From Patescibacteria group bacterium UBA6489 (GTDB lineage Bacteria; Patescibacteriota; Gracilibacteria; BD1-5; UBA6164), in NCBI GenBank assembly GCA_002435385.1, contig DJMN01000017.1, positions 62,001 through 126,000 on the forward strand: a stretch of DNA of 64,000 bases, read 5' to 3'. Shown piece by piece: positions 47,953-59,624 of the stretch. The stretch's first letter is position 1, and every line of letters starts with the position of its first letter. Below the pieces are notes generated by a model, which worked only from the letters and a program-made list of their open reading frames with translations, was not told the DNA's origin and made no database searches. The translations under genes were made by a program, and so were the position numbers.

Positions 47953-48195
47953 TTATTTTCTTTTTATATAATTTCATTTTCCATCAAAAGGAGATTTTTT
48001 AGCAGTTCCTCAGGCTATTATATGAAGTTTAGCTTTTCAATTGATTTCTTGAAATCTCTTAGGATAACTTACAGCAAGTTCATATCTTCCTTTCCTTCTC
48101 CTGTTTTTTAAAACTTTTCTACCTCAAACAGTTGAGCTTCTTTTAAGAAAACCATGAACTCTAAGTCTTTTTCTTTTCTTTAATTTTGCTAACAT
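47953..48195 (-). CDS. rpmH: Ribosomal protein L34 with C-terminal extension (80 aa)
   Basis: The L34 core is residues 1-40 (KKRKRLRVHGFLKRSSTVGG, then RKVLKNRRRKGR). Most bacterial L34 stop after about 44-50 residues, but here a further 40 or so basic residues follow (ELAVSYPKRFQEINGKAKLH onward), ending in IKRK. The extension is not due to TGA readthrough only: reading TGA as stop would cut the protein in the core after SSTV. First gene of the rpmH-rnpA-yidC operon. Confidence 0.88.
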
Positions 48196-48254
48196 CTTAT
48201 TAAAAAATTAATAATTAATTACAACAATTTATCATTTTAAAATTTTGCGAAGTG

Positions 48255-48282
48255 ATTTTATAGTAAAAATCATAAAAGTCAA
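48255..48282 (-). promoter_or_regulatory. Predicted promoter of the rpmH-rnpA-yidC operon
   Basis: Minus strand: -35 TTGACT (48277-48282), 16-base spacer, -10 TAAAAT (48255-48260), with a leader of about 55 bases. Confidence 0.55.
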
Positions 48283-48302
48283 AAGAATATTTAAGAAAAT
48301 TT

Positions 48303-48839
48303 TTATTTATCTTTGTAAGAACTCCAATTTTCCTGAGAGTATCTTCCTGTTTTTTTATAGTTTTGTTTTGGGATTGAACTTATTGATGAAAATAGTAATT
48401 GTGCAATTTCCATCTTAGGTCTAAGTATTATCGGTGTACTATTTAAGTTACATAGTTCAAATGCTATATTTAAGTAATGTCCTGGATTTATTAGTCCTGC
48501 TGTGTTGTGTACTATTAGTCAGATTCTTGCTAGAGAGCTTTTTCAAGATAGTTGAATTAAATATTTATCAGAGCCAAAGTAATCATGAGATATTCATAAA
48601 ATACTGACTCAAGGGTGTAGAACAAAGGAGTCATCATCATTAACAATTATTTCTTTATATTCTGGAAGTTCTTTTTTTACAGGATCAATGTAAGGAATTT
48701 GGTGTCTATTAAATATTAGGAATTTATTTCAAAGGAGAATATCATAACTAGCAGGTTGTAGTCTAGATAAATCAAAATCAGATATTGTTATTTCTCCTTG
48801 TTCTATTGCTTTTTTTATATCTATATCAGCTAAAAACAT
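48303..48839 (-). CDS. dcd: dCTP deaminase (178 aa)
   Basis: Deaminates dCTP to dUTP (or on to dUMP if bifunctional) for dTTP synthesis. Family motifs: LQPASYDILLGNKF, GKSSLARIGLIVHNTAGLIN (catalytic Glu region and trimer core), PGHYLNIAFEL, and the C-terminal SYSQENW-like YSQENWSSY. Length is normal. Thirty-two bases after the CYTH gene on the same strand, probably one transcript. I cannot tell mono- from bifunctional enzymes here. Confidence 0.9.
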
Positions 48840-48871
48840 GTTTATTTATAATAAATATATTATTTAATTTT

Positions 48872-49552
48872 TTAATCTACAACAAAATATTTTTCTGTAC
48901 CATAGTAATCTTTCCAGTTTTTGTTGTAATAAGCAAACATTCTTGCTAATCTATCTTGAGGTAATTCCTCTACTCCTAATTCTCATAGAAGTTTTCTAAT
49001 ACTTTCTTCTGCTTTTTTTGCTTCTTCTTTTGAGTCAACAACCATTTCAAATTCTGATAAGTATCAATATCAAGCATTTTTATCTATGGTTATGTTTATG
49101 TTGTTTTTTGAAGAATATTCTTCTCTTTCTCTTGACCATTTTGCTTGGTATTCAAAATCTGAATGAAGTAATTTTTCGTCTAATTCATCTATTTCCATTT
49201 TTTTAAATGTGTGTTCCCATTCTAATCTTGATACTCCATTAGAACTTGATGTATTGTCTATTGCTAATTTTATAACTAAGATAGAGTTTCAGTTTAAATA
49301 ACGAGTTCTAAAAGAATGTCTTCAAGGTGCTTTTAGTATATTTTCAAAACTTTCTTTTTTATCTTCAGGAAGATGGTGAAGTACATTTTCTCTTAATTTA
49401 TCAAAATCTCATCAGATGAAATAGTGATTTAGTTGAGAATTTTTTCATAAATATTTTAAATCAATAAGCTTATGTTTTAGTTTTTCTTTAAAATTATCAC
49501 GATTTTCTTTTGTTGTTAAAAGAACTTTGATTTCAACTTCATATTTATTCAT
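48872..49552 (-). CDS. CYTH-domain (triphosphate tunnel) protein (226 aa)
   Basis: The N-terminal YEVEIKVLL is the ExExK signature of CYTH proteins. Further tunnel residues are FRTRYLNGNSILVIK (RxR and K) and RLEWE (ExE). CYTH enzymes hydrolyse inorganic triphosphate or thiamine triphosphate, or make cAMP (class IV). Nothing here decides the substrate; simple triphosphatase is the most common. Close to dcd, which also handles triphosphates, but functional linkage is speculation. Confidence 0.82.
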
Positions 49553-49642
49553 AGTTAATAAGTTTAATATTTAAAAGTTTAAATGATTATATAAAGACTG
49601 TTATTTTAGTCAATTTTAATATTTGTTAGTAAGAAAAAATTA

Positions 49643-49882
49643 TTATTCTTCCTGTTTTTTTTCTTTTTTGAAGGTTTCTTTTACTTTTTCTTTTATAACC
49701 TGAGGTATTTGAGAATAAATTGCTAACACTTTTTTTATTTTTATGTAGATGTCTGCAATTTCTACTGCAACATTTAATACTTTTAGAATTCTTAACATGG
49801 CTATTATCATAAGTGTTCAGATTATAGTAATGAAAAATATTGAGACTAAATATAGAAAATCTAGAATTGTTAATTCTACCAT
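49643..49882 (-). CDS. Small hypothetical membrane protein (79 aa)
   Basis: One hydrophobic helix at about residues 9-36 (LYLVSIFFITIIIGTLMIIA) followed by an amphipathic, Lys/Glu-rich tail (VIKEKVKETFKKEKKQEE). The layout recalls small CPR membrane proteins of unknown role and the stalk of phage-shock or ATP-synthase-b-like proteins; no family assignment is possible. Ninety bases upstream of the CYTH gene. Confidence 0.65.
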
Positions 49883-50121
49883 AGTGTTTATTTAAGTATT
49901 AATGTTATATTTATAATGAAAGTTTATTTTTTTACAACTTTATATGTTACAAAAGATACTAGAATTTATTTTGCTTTATTTTATCACAATAAAAAATAAT
50001 AATCCATTCAGAGGATAAGATTTTTTACAGATAATTTTTAGTATAAAATCGTTATGATACCTCATTTAATTATTATTTTTTACAGCTTAGTAAGTTATTG
50101 GAATACTTTTATTTTGAATAA

Positions 50122-50574
50122 TTACATCTCATCAATACTTTTATTTATATCTAGGTGAGTTTCTTTTACTATCTTTAATATATTTTCTTCTCATTCTATA
50201 ACTTTATGTATTTTTTTGTTTTCAAATACTATCATAGAAGGGAAAGTTTTTATTTTATATTCTTCAGGTTTTAAATCTTTTATATTAGATTTTGCGAGTT
50301 TTATCTGAATGTTTTGTGAAAAAGATTTTGTCCACAAAATAGGGAGTCTATAAAGAGCTTTTTTGAAAAAATCAGTTTTTTCCTCTCCAAAGATAACTAT
50401 ACATCTTTTTATAAATGTTTTTTCTTCTCCAGTTTTTGAATTTTTAAAACTTGTGTTCGCTGATTTTTCTATAAATCATTTTAAATCATCAATTGATGAT
50501 AGTGTAAAATTTGAACTACTTAGCTTTTGGGCTGTACTTTCTAAAAATTTTTCTTTAAGTTCTTTGAATCACAT
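50122..50574 (-). CDS. Hypothetical protein, possibly thioredoxin-fold (150 aa)
   Basis: Starts ATG TGA (Met-Gly). The C-terminal half, with YKIKTFPSMIVFENKKIHKV followed by EGEENILKIVKE, resembles the cis-Pro strand and final helix of thioredoxin-like proteins (FPSMIVF like xPTLxxF). The N-terminal CXXC position does not show a Cys pair; the single Cys (RCIVIF) sits at the beginning of a strand, so redox activity is doubtful. Divergent from rplS across a 163-base gap. Confidence 0.6.
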
Positions 50575-50737
50575 TTTTGTTATGTTTAATAATTATTATA
50601 TATAGATTATCATATAATAGCTTTTTTTACAAAAAATTTGCTTTTATTTAGTTTTTTTATATGATATGCGTCGAAAAGTTGATTTTAAAACTTCTTAAAT
50701 TTTAGAAGTAGAGTTTATTTTTTTATATGTTTTTAGT

Positions 50738-51121
50738 ATGACAAATTTTGGTTTAGTACAAAAGATTCAATCTGAATTTATAGTTGATTGAAGACCTGAA
50801 ATAAGAACAGGAATGGAAGTAGAGGTTTATCAAAAGATAAATGAATGAAATAAAGTGAGAATACAAAGATTTAAAGGTATAGTTATAAAAACTGCTTGAA
50901 AAACTTCTTTGGAAAAAACTATAACTGTTAGAAGAAAAGTTGGAGCATTTTGAGTAGAAAAAATATTCCCAATTCATTCACCTAATATTGAAAAGATAGA
51001 AATCTTAAGACAATTTAAAGTTAGAAGAAAATCTATTAAATTTATTAGAGATTTAACTTGAAAAGCAGCTAGACTTAAAGAAGTAAGAAATAATACTCCT
51101 AAAAAAGCTTCAAAAAAATAA
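50738..51121 (+). CDS. rplS: Ribosomal protein L19
   Basis: The family motifs are evident: RPEIRTGMEVEVYQKINEGN, RIQRFKGIVIK, EKTITVRRKVGAFGVEKIFP, HSPNIEKIEILR, followed by a Lys-rich tail with VRRKSIKFIRDLTGKAARLK. At 127 residues it is slightly longer than the usual 115. Gly at conserved positions (TAGKTS, AFGVE) are TGA. Monocistronic with a good terminator; trmD and rpsP are not adjacent. Confidence 0.94.
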
Positions 51122-51134
51122 ATTCATTGATATA

Positions 51135-51172
51135 TAAAAACTCTTCAAATTTTTTTGAAGAGTTTTTATTTT
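51135..51172 (+). terminator. Terminator after rplS
   Basis: The stem AAAAACTCTTCAAA / TTTGAAGAGTTTTT followed by ATTTTTATTT, 14 bases after the stop. Confidence 0.85.
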
Positions 51173-51227
51173 TATTTATGAAATTTTTTTATATAATACA
51201 TCAGTTTAATTATTAAGATAAAAAAAT

Positions 51228-52682
51228 ATGGAACTAAAGGATATGTCTTTGGAAGAAATTATTTCTGAGATAAAGGAGTCAAAAGTTACTAAAAAAGAGG
51301 TTTTTGACTATTTTATGGATAGGATAAAAAAATATGATAAACAATTATGAGCCTTTAATTCTATTAATAAAGATTGACTTAATGATAATGATTGAATTTT
51401 ATGTTGAATTCCTATATGATTAAAGGATCTTTATTGTGAAAAATGAATAAGAACAACAGGAGCTTCTGTTATGCTGGAAGGTTTTGTTCCTCCTTATGAA
51501 TCAACTTTAACAAGTAAATTAAAAGATGCTTGAATGAGTTCTATTTGAAAAACAAATATGGATCAGTTTGCAATGTGATCTTCTTGAGAAAATTCAGCTT
51601 TTGGGAATGTATTTAATCCTTGGGGAGAATGAAGAACTCCAGGATGAAGTAGTTCTGGTTCTGCTGCTGCAGTTGCTGCTTGATTAGTACCAGCTACATT
51701 ATGAACAGATACTTGATGAAGTATAAGACAGCCAGCTTCTTTATGTTGAATTGTTTGATTTAGACCTAGTTATGGTAGAAATTCTAGATATTGAGTTTTT
51801 CCTATGGCTTCAAGTTTTGATTGTCCTGGAACTTTTACTAGAACAGTAAAAGATGCTGCTTTGTTATATGGTTTAATGAATGGAGAAGATTCAAAGGAAA
51901 ATACAACTATTCCTTGAAAAGATGAAATAAATGAAAATATATGGGAAACAAAAGATTTGAAATGAATAAAATTATGAGTACCAAAAGAATATTTTGAAGA
52001 GTGATTAGATGAATGAGTTAAGAAAACTATTGAAGAGGCTATTGAACATTTAAAATCTTTGTGAGCTGAGATTAAAGAGGTTTCTTTACCTATGACAAAA
52101 TATGCTATGGCCGCATATTATATAATAGTTCCAGCCGAAGTATCAACTAACCTAGCTAGGCTTGATGGTATAAGATATGGTCATAATTCTGAAGAACATA
52201 AAGGTTCTTTAGAGGAATTATATTTAAATAACAGATGAGAAGGACTTTGAGATGAACCAAAGAGAAGGAGTATTATATGAAGTTATGTTTTGTCTTCTTG
52301 ATTTTATGATGCATATTTTATAAAAGCTTCAAAAGTTAGAACTCTTATAATTGAAGATTTTAAAAAGGCTTTTTCTGAAGTTGATGCCCTTATTACTCCA
52401 GTTAGTCCTGAAGTGGCTTGGAAACTTTGAGAGAAAGTGGATGATCCATTAAAATTGTATTTGGCAGATGCTTATACTGTACCTTCTGCCTTAGCTTGAT
52501 TACCTTGAATTTCTGTTCCTTGTTGATTTGCTGAAAGTGAAGATGATGAAAAGGAAAAAATGCCTGTTTGATTACAAATAATAGCTCCTTATTTACATGA
52601 ACAAAGGCTTTTTGAAATAGCAAATGTTTATGAGCAAAGTGCTGGTTGGAGAGAAAAAATGATTCCTAAAGGTTTTGAGTAA
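51228..52682 (+). CDS. gatA: Glutamyl/aspartyl-tRNA amidotransferase subunit A (484 aa)
   Basis: Amidase-signature hydrolase that frees ammonia from Gln for conversion of misacylated Glu-tRNA(Gln) or Asp-tRNA(Asn). The Ser-Ser-Lys triad sits at K66 (PIGLKDL), S141 (GGSSSGS) and S165 (DTGGSIRQP), with the same spacing (75 and 24) as in the well-studied GatA. Many glycines of the core, including those in GKTN, GGSSSG and DTGGS, are TGA. The final part matches GatA ([18 protein letters not shown]). gatB and gatC are not in the window. Confidence 0.95.
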
Positions 52683-52729
52683 GAATTATCGAATATTATA
52701 TAAAAATTATCTTATTATTCCCAAATAAA

Positions 52730-53785
<1,056 letters not shown>

Positions 53786-53810
53786 GTTATAAGAAAAAAA
53801 TAAAAAAATT

Positions 53811-55250
53811 ATGAATAAAAAAATAGTTTTTATAGCACTATCTTTTACATTGTTATTACTAATCCTTTCTTTTACATATACTCCTATAGAAAAAACTAGA
53901 GATGAAAAAATTATTGATATAGATAAATTTGATTCAATATCAATAAATATACCTGAATGAGAATTGTATTTACTTCAAACAAAAAATTTAGAGAATCAGG
54001 AAAGATTAAATTTTAGACAAATTGAAAATATTAATGATTTTTATAACATTAAGGTTGTTAATAAAGAATTAATTGTAACAAAAAAATGGCGGAAGTGGTC
54101 ATTTGATAATACTTTCATACAATTGTGAATTTATGTTAATGATTTAAAAAATATTAATATAGGAGGAAATACAAAAGTATTTGCTGGAAGAACTCCTCTT
54201 TCTCATTTTACTAGTAATATACCTTTGGAATTTTCAAAGATTAATATTAATATTAATATAAAGGATAATTCTAAGCTGAACATTGATTCTAATTTTGGAA
54301 TTATTAACATTAATGCTAGTAATAATTCTGAAATTAGAGTAAAATGAAGAGCAAGTGAATTTTATGCTAATATTGATGATAATAGTGAGTTAAGAGGATA
54401 TTTATTAGATTCTCAAAAAGCAAAGATAATAGCTAAATGAAACAGCATTGTTTGATGTAAAAGTAATGTTGATATAGAACTAAATAACAACTCAAAATTT
54501 TATTATTTTTGAGATGCTCCACTAGAAGTTTCTAAAAATAGTTTTCCTTATTACAAAGATAATAAATTTTGATTTTACTCAAATGGAAGGATATATGAAA
54601 CAGGATATTATTTAGAGAATTGAGAAATTTTCTTAAAGTCTGATCCAAGATTAAAGATAAAGAAACTTGAAAATGTAGATGTTAGTAGTTTTGAATTGGT
54701 TACCTTTTCTTATGATAAAGAAAAAAATACTATAAACTATTGGCCATTGGCTAAAGATAAAAATAATATTTTTACTTATGGAGAGATATTAGAATGAGCT
54801 AATCCAGAGACTTTAGAAGTTGTTGATTTCAATTTTGTTAAGGATGACAAAAATGTTTATTCTATGTGACAATTTTTAGGAGGTAGTGAAACAATAAAAT
54901 GATTAGATAGTAAAAGTTTTGAAGTTTATTTTGATAATTATATATCTGATAAAAATGGTTCATATGAAATTATATGGGGTACTATTTGAATGTCTAATAA
55001 TGAACTAATTAAAATAAGTGATAAAGTTTTTAAAAAATTCAAACTTATATGATTGTCTTATTTATGGGATACTGATGAAACTATTAAATATTTTAATGGT
55101 GATAATATTGTATATTTTTCTATCTATAAGAATTCTTTAAAGAAAATTATTGGAGCCGATGTTGAAACTTTTGAAATAGTTAGAAAAAACAAGGAATATG
55201 ATGCAAAAGATAAAAATCACAAATATAAAAAATGACAAATTGTTGAATAA
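53811..55250 (+). CDS. Surface protein with GIN (DUF2807-like) and DKNYY-type domains (479 aa)
   Basis: A signal peptide or anchor (MNKKIVFIALSFTLLLLILS) is followed by a right-handed beta-repeat region. The INIGGNTKVFAG start and the repeating N-x-D/S-x-L-x-I pattern (NIKDNSKLNIDSNF, ASNNSEIRVKGRASEF) are those of the GIN/adhesin-head domain, residues about 115-230. The C-terminal region carries YDAKDKNHKYKKGQIV, a DKNYY-type motif, after a similar unit (KVFKKFKLIG..). Exported, probably surface-exposed, function unknown; 25 bases after pheS, so co-transcribed with it by position. Ends at a terminator. Confidence 0.75.
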
Positions 55251-55257
55251 TATAACT

Positions 55258-55297
55258 AAAAAAACAGTTGTTTGTAATATAGCAACTGTTTTTTTTA
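55258..55297. terminator. Terminator between convergent surface-protein genes
   Basis: The stem AAAAAACAGTTG / CAACTGTTTTTT with an 11-base loop and flanking A/T runs, positioned to serve the (+) GIN protein gene and the (-) gene that ends at 55303. Confidence 0.8.
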
Positions 55298-55302
55298 TGT
55301 TT

Positions 55303-57039
55303 TTACTGAGAAATATATTCTGTTAAGAACTTACCTATTAAAGGAGCAGAGTTTTCAAAGGTTTGGGAGTTAAAATTTATAACTGTTCATATACTTATTT
55401 GTTCATCATCTATTGTTTTTATTTGTATTCTTTTGTTTATTATTTTATCTAAATTTCAGTATATTCAACCATTGATTATTAGGGTATTTTCTGTTTCTTC
55501 TCATATTCATTTAATTTCACCTCAGTCACATAAGAAAATGCCATCTATTTCTGTAACTTTTGGTGATATTTCAATATCTCATCATCTTACAACGAATGCA
55601 ATGTTTTCTGAATATTTTAGGTTTCAATTGATTACTAAATTTCCATCTTCTATAATGTATGTTCTTGCTCATTTTAACAATTGAGGGATTGATTCTAGTT
55701 CTAGGTTTTGTCATTTTAGTATAAATATATTTTCCATTCAGTTATAGTTTTGTAGTTGAGGTTCTTGTAAGTTATTTATGGTTATAGAAGGTTTTTTATA
55801 TGTAGTTCAGGTGTTTGTTACTTCTTTTTGTTGGTCTTTTATTTGTAAATTTATTACATTTGAGTGACTAGATAGTGTTCATGTTGATATTAGTATTCAT
55901 GCAAAATTTTTATTTTTTTCTCATGATATCTTTGATATGTCTGATATTGTAGATGTATCTTTTATATAACTAATTCATCATCAAGTTGTCACTAAACTTG
56001 GTTTTGATACTTTTACTGATAATTCAGCAGCAAAATATGATTCTGAAAAAATTTTTGCTCAATTTTTTATTGTTGTTACTAGTTTATTATTTCAATAGCT
56101 TTCACTTTTAGATATATTGTTTTTGTTTCAGGTGTAATTCGGAAATTGATTAAATTGCATTGTTTCTCAAGGTTTTAGAATACTTTCTATTCTTTTACAT
56201 ATTATTGATGTTCAATCAAGTGTTTCTCATATTTCTTTTACACATAATTTATCTACAAATATTTCATAGCTAGATTTGTTTTTTATGAAAGGATATACTC
56301 AGAGTTCTTTCATTGGATTCATTCAGTGTCATATTGTTATATGATCGTTAGGTCAGAATATAATTTCTCATTCATTTGGTATTATTATTCTTCATTTTCT
56401 TTCAGATGTATTATCTGTTTGTTTTACTTTACAATTATTATCACAAAAATTTGGGAAATCTCATAATTTTCAGTCTGATTCTAAATATTTTTCACATTCT
56501 TCTTGGTTTCAATCACTATTTGGTATTTGTATTACTCCATCTCAACAATTACTGTTTCATCAAAGGGTTAGTTTAGCTCAACAGTATTGATTTGATGTAT
56601 ATACTTCTTCATTTTCTGTTGTTTCACTTGAAACGTAACATTTTGCTTTATATGTTATTTTTTTATCTTCTGTGTATTCGCATTTTGTTTTATAGTATGT
56701 TTTTGACAATATTTTTTGAGCTTCTCAGAATTTTATTTTTCAATTTCAACAATCTACTTTAAACTTTTTAACTTTTTCGTTTCATATACATTTTACTTCT
56801 GTTTCAAGATGATTAGATATAGATGAATTTGTTCATATTTCTATTTTTTCACAGGTTTCTCATCAAAAATTAGTGTTTGATAAGTTTTCTTTTAGGAATT
56901 CTTTTATGTTTTTATTTTGATTGTTTTGAGTTAGTATTTTTCAGGTCTTTGTTTCTGATAATTCTTTAGAATCTTGTTTTTGTGCTATTCAGCAAGAAAA
57001 AAATATAAACAACAATGGGATGATTATTATTCTCTTCAT
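55303..57039 (-). CDS. Hypothetical exported Cys-rich surface protein (578 aa)
   Basis: Signal peptide MKRIIIIPLLFIFFSCG with a Cys at the position expected for lipoprotein cleavage (FFS-C-G), although the preceding residues are not a perfect lipobox. The first half has more than twelve Cys in pairs (CEKIEIG, VKCIGNE, VDCGNGK, TKCEYTED, AKCYVSS), suggesting disulphide-bonded repeats. The second half, from about residue 360, is beta-rich with pilin-cargo-like segments (VNGNLKYSENIAFVVRGGDI, then IDGIFLCDGGEI), which recall polymorphic secreted or polysaccharide-related proteins with a hydrophobic beta helix. No catalytic motif found. Alone between two terminators. Confidence 0.72.
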
Positions 57040-57285
57040 AAAATTCAATTTTTATTTATAAGTTGTTGATATTTTTATTAAAATCCCTTTAAAAGCAAAT
57101 TATTATTTTATAAAGATTTTTCTATTCAATAAAATAAACTTTTAAAAACAGATTAAGTTGATTAAAATTTTATTTTTTATGTTTTTAAACTAGTTTTTTC
57201 TTGTTCTTTAAAAGAGAGAAAATAATAAGTTTGATTAATAAATACAATTAACATTATTTAGACAGTAAAATTATTAAATTTGGCA

Positions 57286-57331
57286 TAAAAAAGTAAAAAA
57301 GATGCTTAATAGCATCTTTTTTACTTTTTTA
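57286..57331 (-). terminator. Terminator overlapping the stop codon of the SLH protein gene
   Basis: The long stem AAAAAAGTAAAAAAGATGCT / AGCATCTTTTTTACTTTTTT with a TAAT loop. Its right arm ends inside the stop codon of the leftward gene. Confidence 0.85.
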
Positions 57332-59323
57332 TTTACACTCCATAATTTTAGACTCTGATTCTTGGTTTACACTAAAGAATAAACTTCAATTTCTTTCAAT
57401 AGCATAGTCCTCATCAAAAACAACATTTGGGTTTCCTATAAATTCTAAAATTTCAGAATCATTAATATAAATATAGTTTTTTTCATCTAAACTAAAAGCA
57501 GATAAAAAATTTTCTTTGAAAAATTTTCAACTCATAAAATTTCATTTAGCACTTAAAATTTCTCAATCTAAGAATATCTTTTGTTGATAATCTATTAAAC
57601 TTCTTAAATTAAAAGCATAATGTTCTTTTTTGTTTGATATAAATAAATAATCTGAGAAATCAAATCAATTAATTGTTGTTTTTCAAGTGATAAGCTTTAT
57701 CAATATTCATTCATATTTTGGATAAGTTGAATAAATTAATTCTCAGTTTTTTAAAAATCAATAATTTTGAAGCCGCCCTTTATCTTCTACAACCTCTCCA
57801 TTTTTATATAATTGATATCAAGTATAATATCAATTTATATCTCAATTAAATACCTCAAAATAAATATCTTCTCAATTTATTTTAGGATTTCAAATGTTAC
57901 TTTCTGATTGATAAATTAAATTTGTTCATAAATATAATTTACTAATTAATGAATCAATATCTTTTATATTAACATAAATAGGTTCACAAGTATTATTTTT
58001 AAATCAATAAAAATTTAAAATTTCATATCACTCCTCTCAATAATTTACTCAATCAAAATTTAACTTTTCTAAATAAGGTGAAGTATCTAAACTACTATAT
58101 AAATATCAATATTTATTACCGCATTCATATATTTGTCAATTAAGATTTTTTACATTATCAAGTCTTGTTTCGTTACTATTAACAATTAAAAGGAAATCTC
58201 AATTATATGTATTTTCTTCTCACCATCATCATAATGTAACATCTCCCTTAAATGCAAGTATTACTTTATCTCAATTTTCTCATTCTTTTACTCAAAATAT
58301 ATAATCATATTCTTCTGAAAAAGTGTTATCAAAGAATAAAACTTTATGCTTTCAATCTTTTGAAATTATTATATTTCTTCATTTTTGAAAATAATCTTGA
58401 TATATCATATCTCAAGAATAAGTTTTATCTCAAACTTTTAAATATTCTTGACCATTATCGTCATATACAATATATGGGATATTTCATCTTAAAAATCAAA
58501 TAAACCTTATTGTATTATACTTTTCTATATTTACTACCTTTCAATTCTCTTCTTCAAAAAAGTAATAATCTCATTCAAATGTTTCTCATCATGGACATTT
58601 GCAAGAAACATATTTTCATTTCATTGAAAAATAAATTTTTTTAGTTCCATCTTCTGAAACTGTAAATTGTTCCATTATTCAATATTCTTCTTTATTTAAT
58701 GTTGTAGAAGTAGTACAAGAAACAGTATCAAATACAAATTTTTCATCTTTATAATCTCTATCCACAATATTTTCTTTTAATCTCCAAATTATTTCTACCA
58801 TTTCTCATCTAGTTATTTGAGAATTTGGAAGATTTATAGAATAAGGAGTAGCTTTTTGGCTTCATATATAATAACCATATTTCTCTAATCAATTAATTCA
58901 AGTACTCTCAGCCTCAGTTTTTTTGTCTAATCCTAAAATAATAATCTTAGTAGCTTCTAAAAAAGTTATATTATTTTTAGGTCAGAAAGTACCATCTTTG
59001 TATCAAGAAATAATACCTTCTCTTTTAGCAGTACAAATATATTTTTCAAAATCTCATCAAACTACATCAGGAAAACAATCTTCTCAATATATTTGTTCCT
59101 TAGAAAAATTAGAATTTACTATAATTTTGGTAAATTCTTCTCTGGTAATTTTGCTTTCTGGTTGAAAAGTACCATCTTTATAACCATTAACTATACTATT
59201 TTCTTGAGCATAAATTATAGCATCATAATATGGATGATAACTAGAAACATCTGAAAAATCAGCAAAAGATTTAGTTGTGAATAATAAAATTGTCACCAAT
59301 AAAACAATTTTTTTGTAGTTCAT
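57329..59323 (-). CDS. SLH-domain exported protein (664 aa)
   Basis: Signal peptide MNYKKIVLLVTILLFTTKSF (cleaved before ADFSD). Residues about 21-190 carry three S-layer-homology domains, the clearest being SIVNGYKDGTFQPESKITRE and IISGYKDGTFGPKNNITFLE, followed by QITRGEMVEIIWRL. These anchor proteins to the cell envelope glycan. The remaining 470 residues are beta-rich repeats with YxxxGK/NGE turns, resembling a beta-propeller or WD40-like surface domain (DGTKKIYFSM, DGKHKVLFFD, NGEVVEDKG, NKKEHYAFNL). Function of this part is unknown, perhaps adhesion. Monocistronic. Confidence 0.82.
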
Positions 59324-59624
59324 ATTATAAAATAAATAAATAAATTAGTATTATAACCTCAATAATAATATATTATAATAATTTTTACTATGCAAGTTAT
59401 TTTACTATTTAAATTATATTTATTATATGTAAGAACAATGTAAGAATTATTAGGGAATTTAATAAAAAAGCTTGATAAGAAAAAAACTTTGTTTATTTTA
59501 AATAATATACTTGGTTTTATAGGATTTGGATAACTATAGTATTTTGTAATTTGTATTGAAAAATAATTATTTTGAATATACTACATTGGATATGTAATAC
59601 TTCTTATTATTAATTTTTTATATT
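59324..59624. other. Divergent intergenic region of about 300 bases
   Basis: Very AT-rich spacer between the divergent SLH and Lgt-like genes. It must contain both promoters; several TATAAT-like sequences occur (for example near 59370-59390), but no -35/-10 pair with good spacing stands out. No ORF seen. Confidence 0.5.

Noticed and set aside
47553..48300. Replication origin next to rpmH-rnpA-yidC
   Set aside because: dnaA, parA/B and DnaA-box clusters are not visible; upstream lie dcd and a CYTH gene instead.
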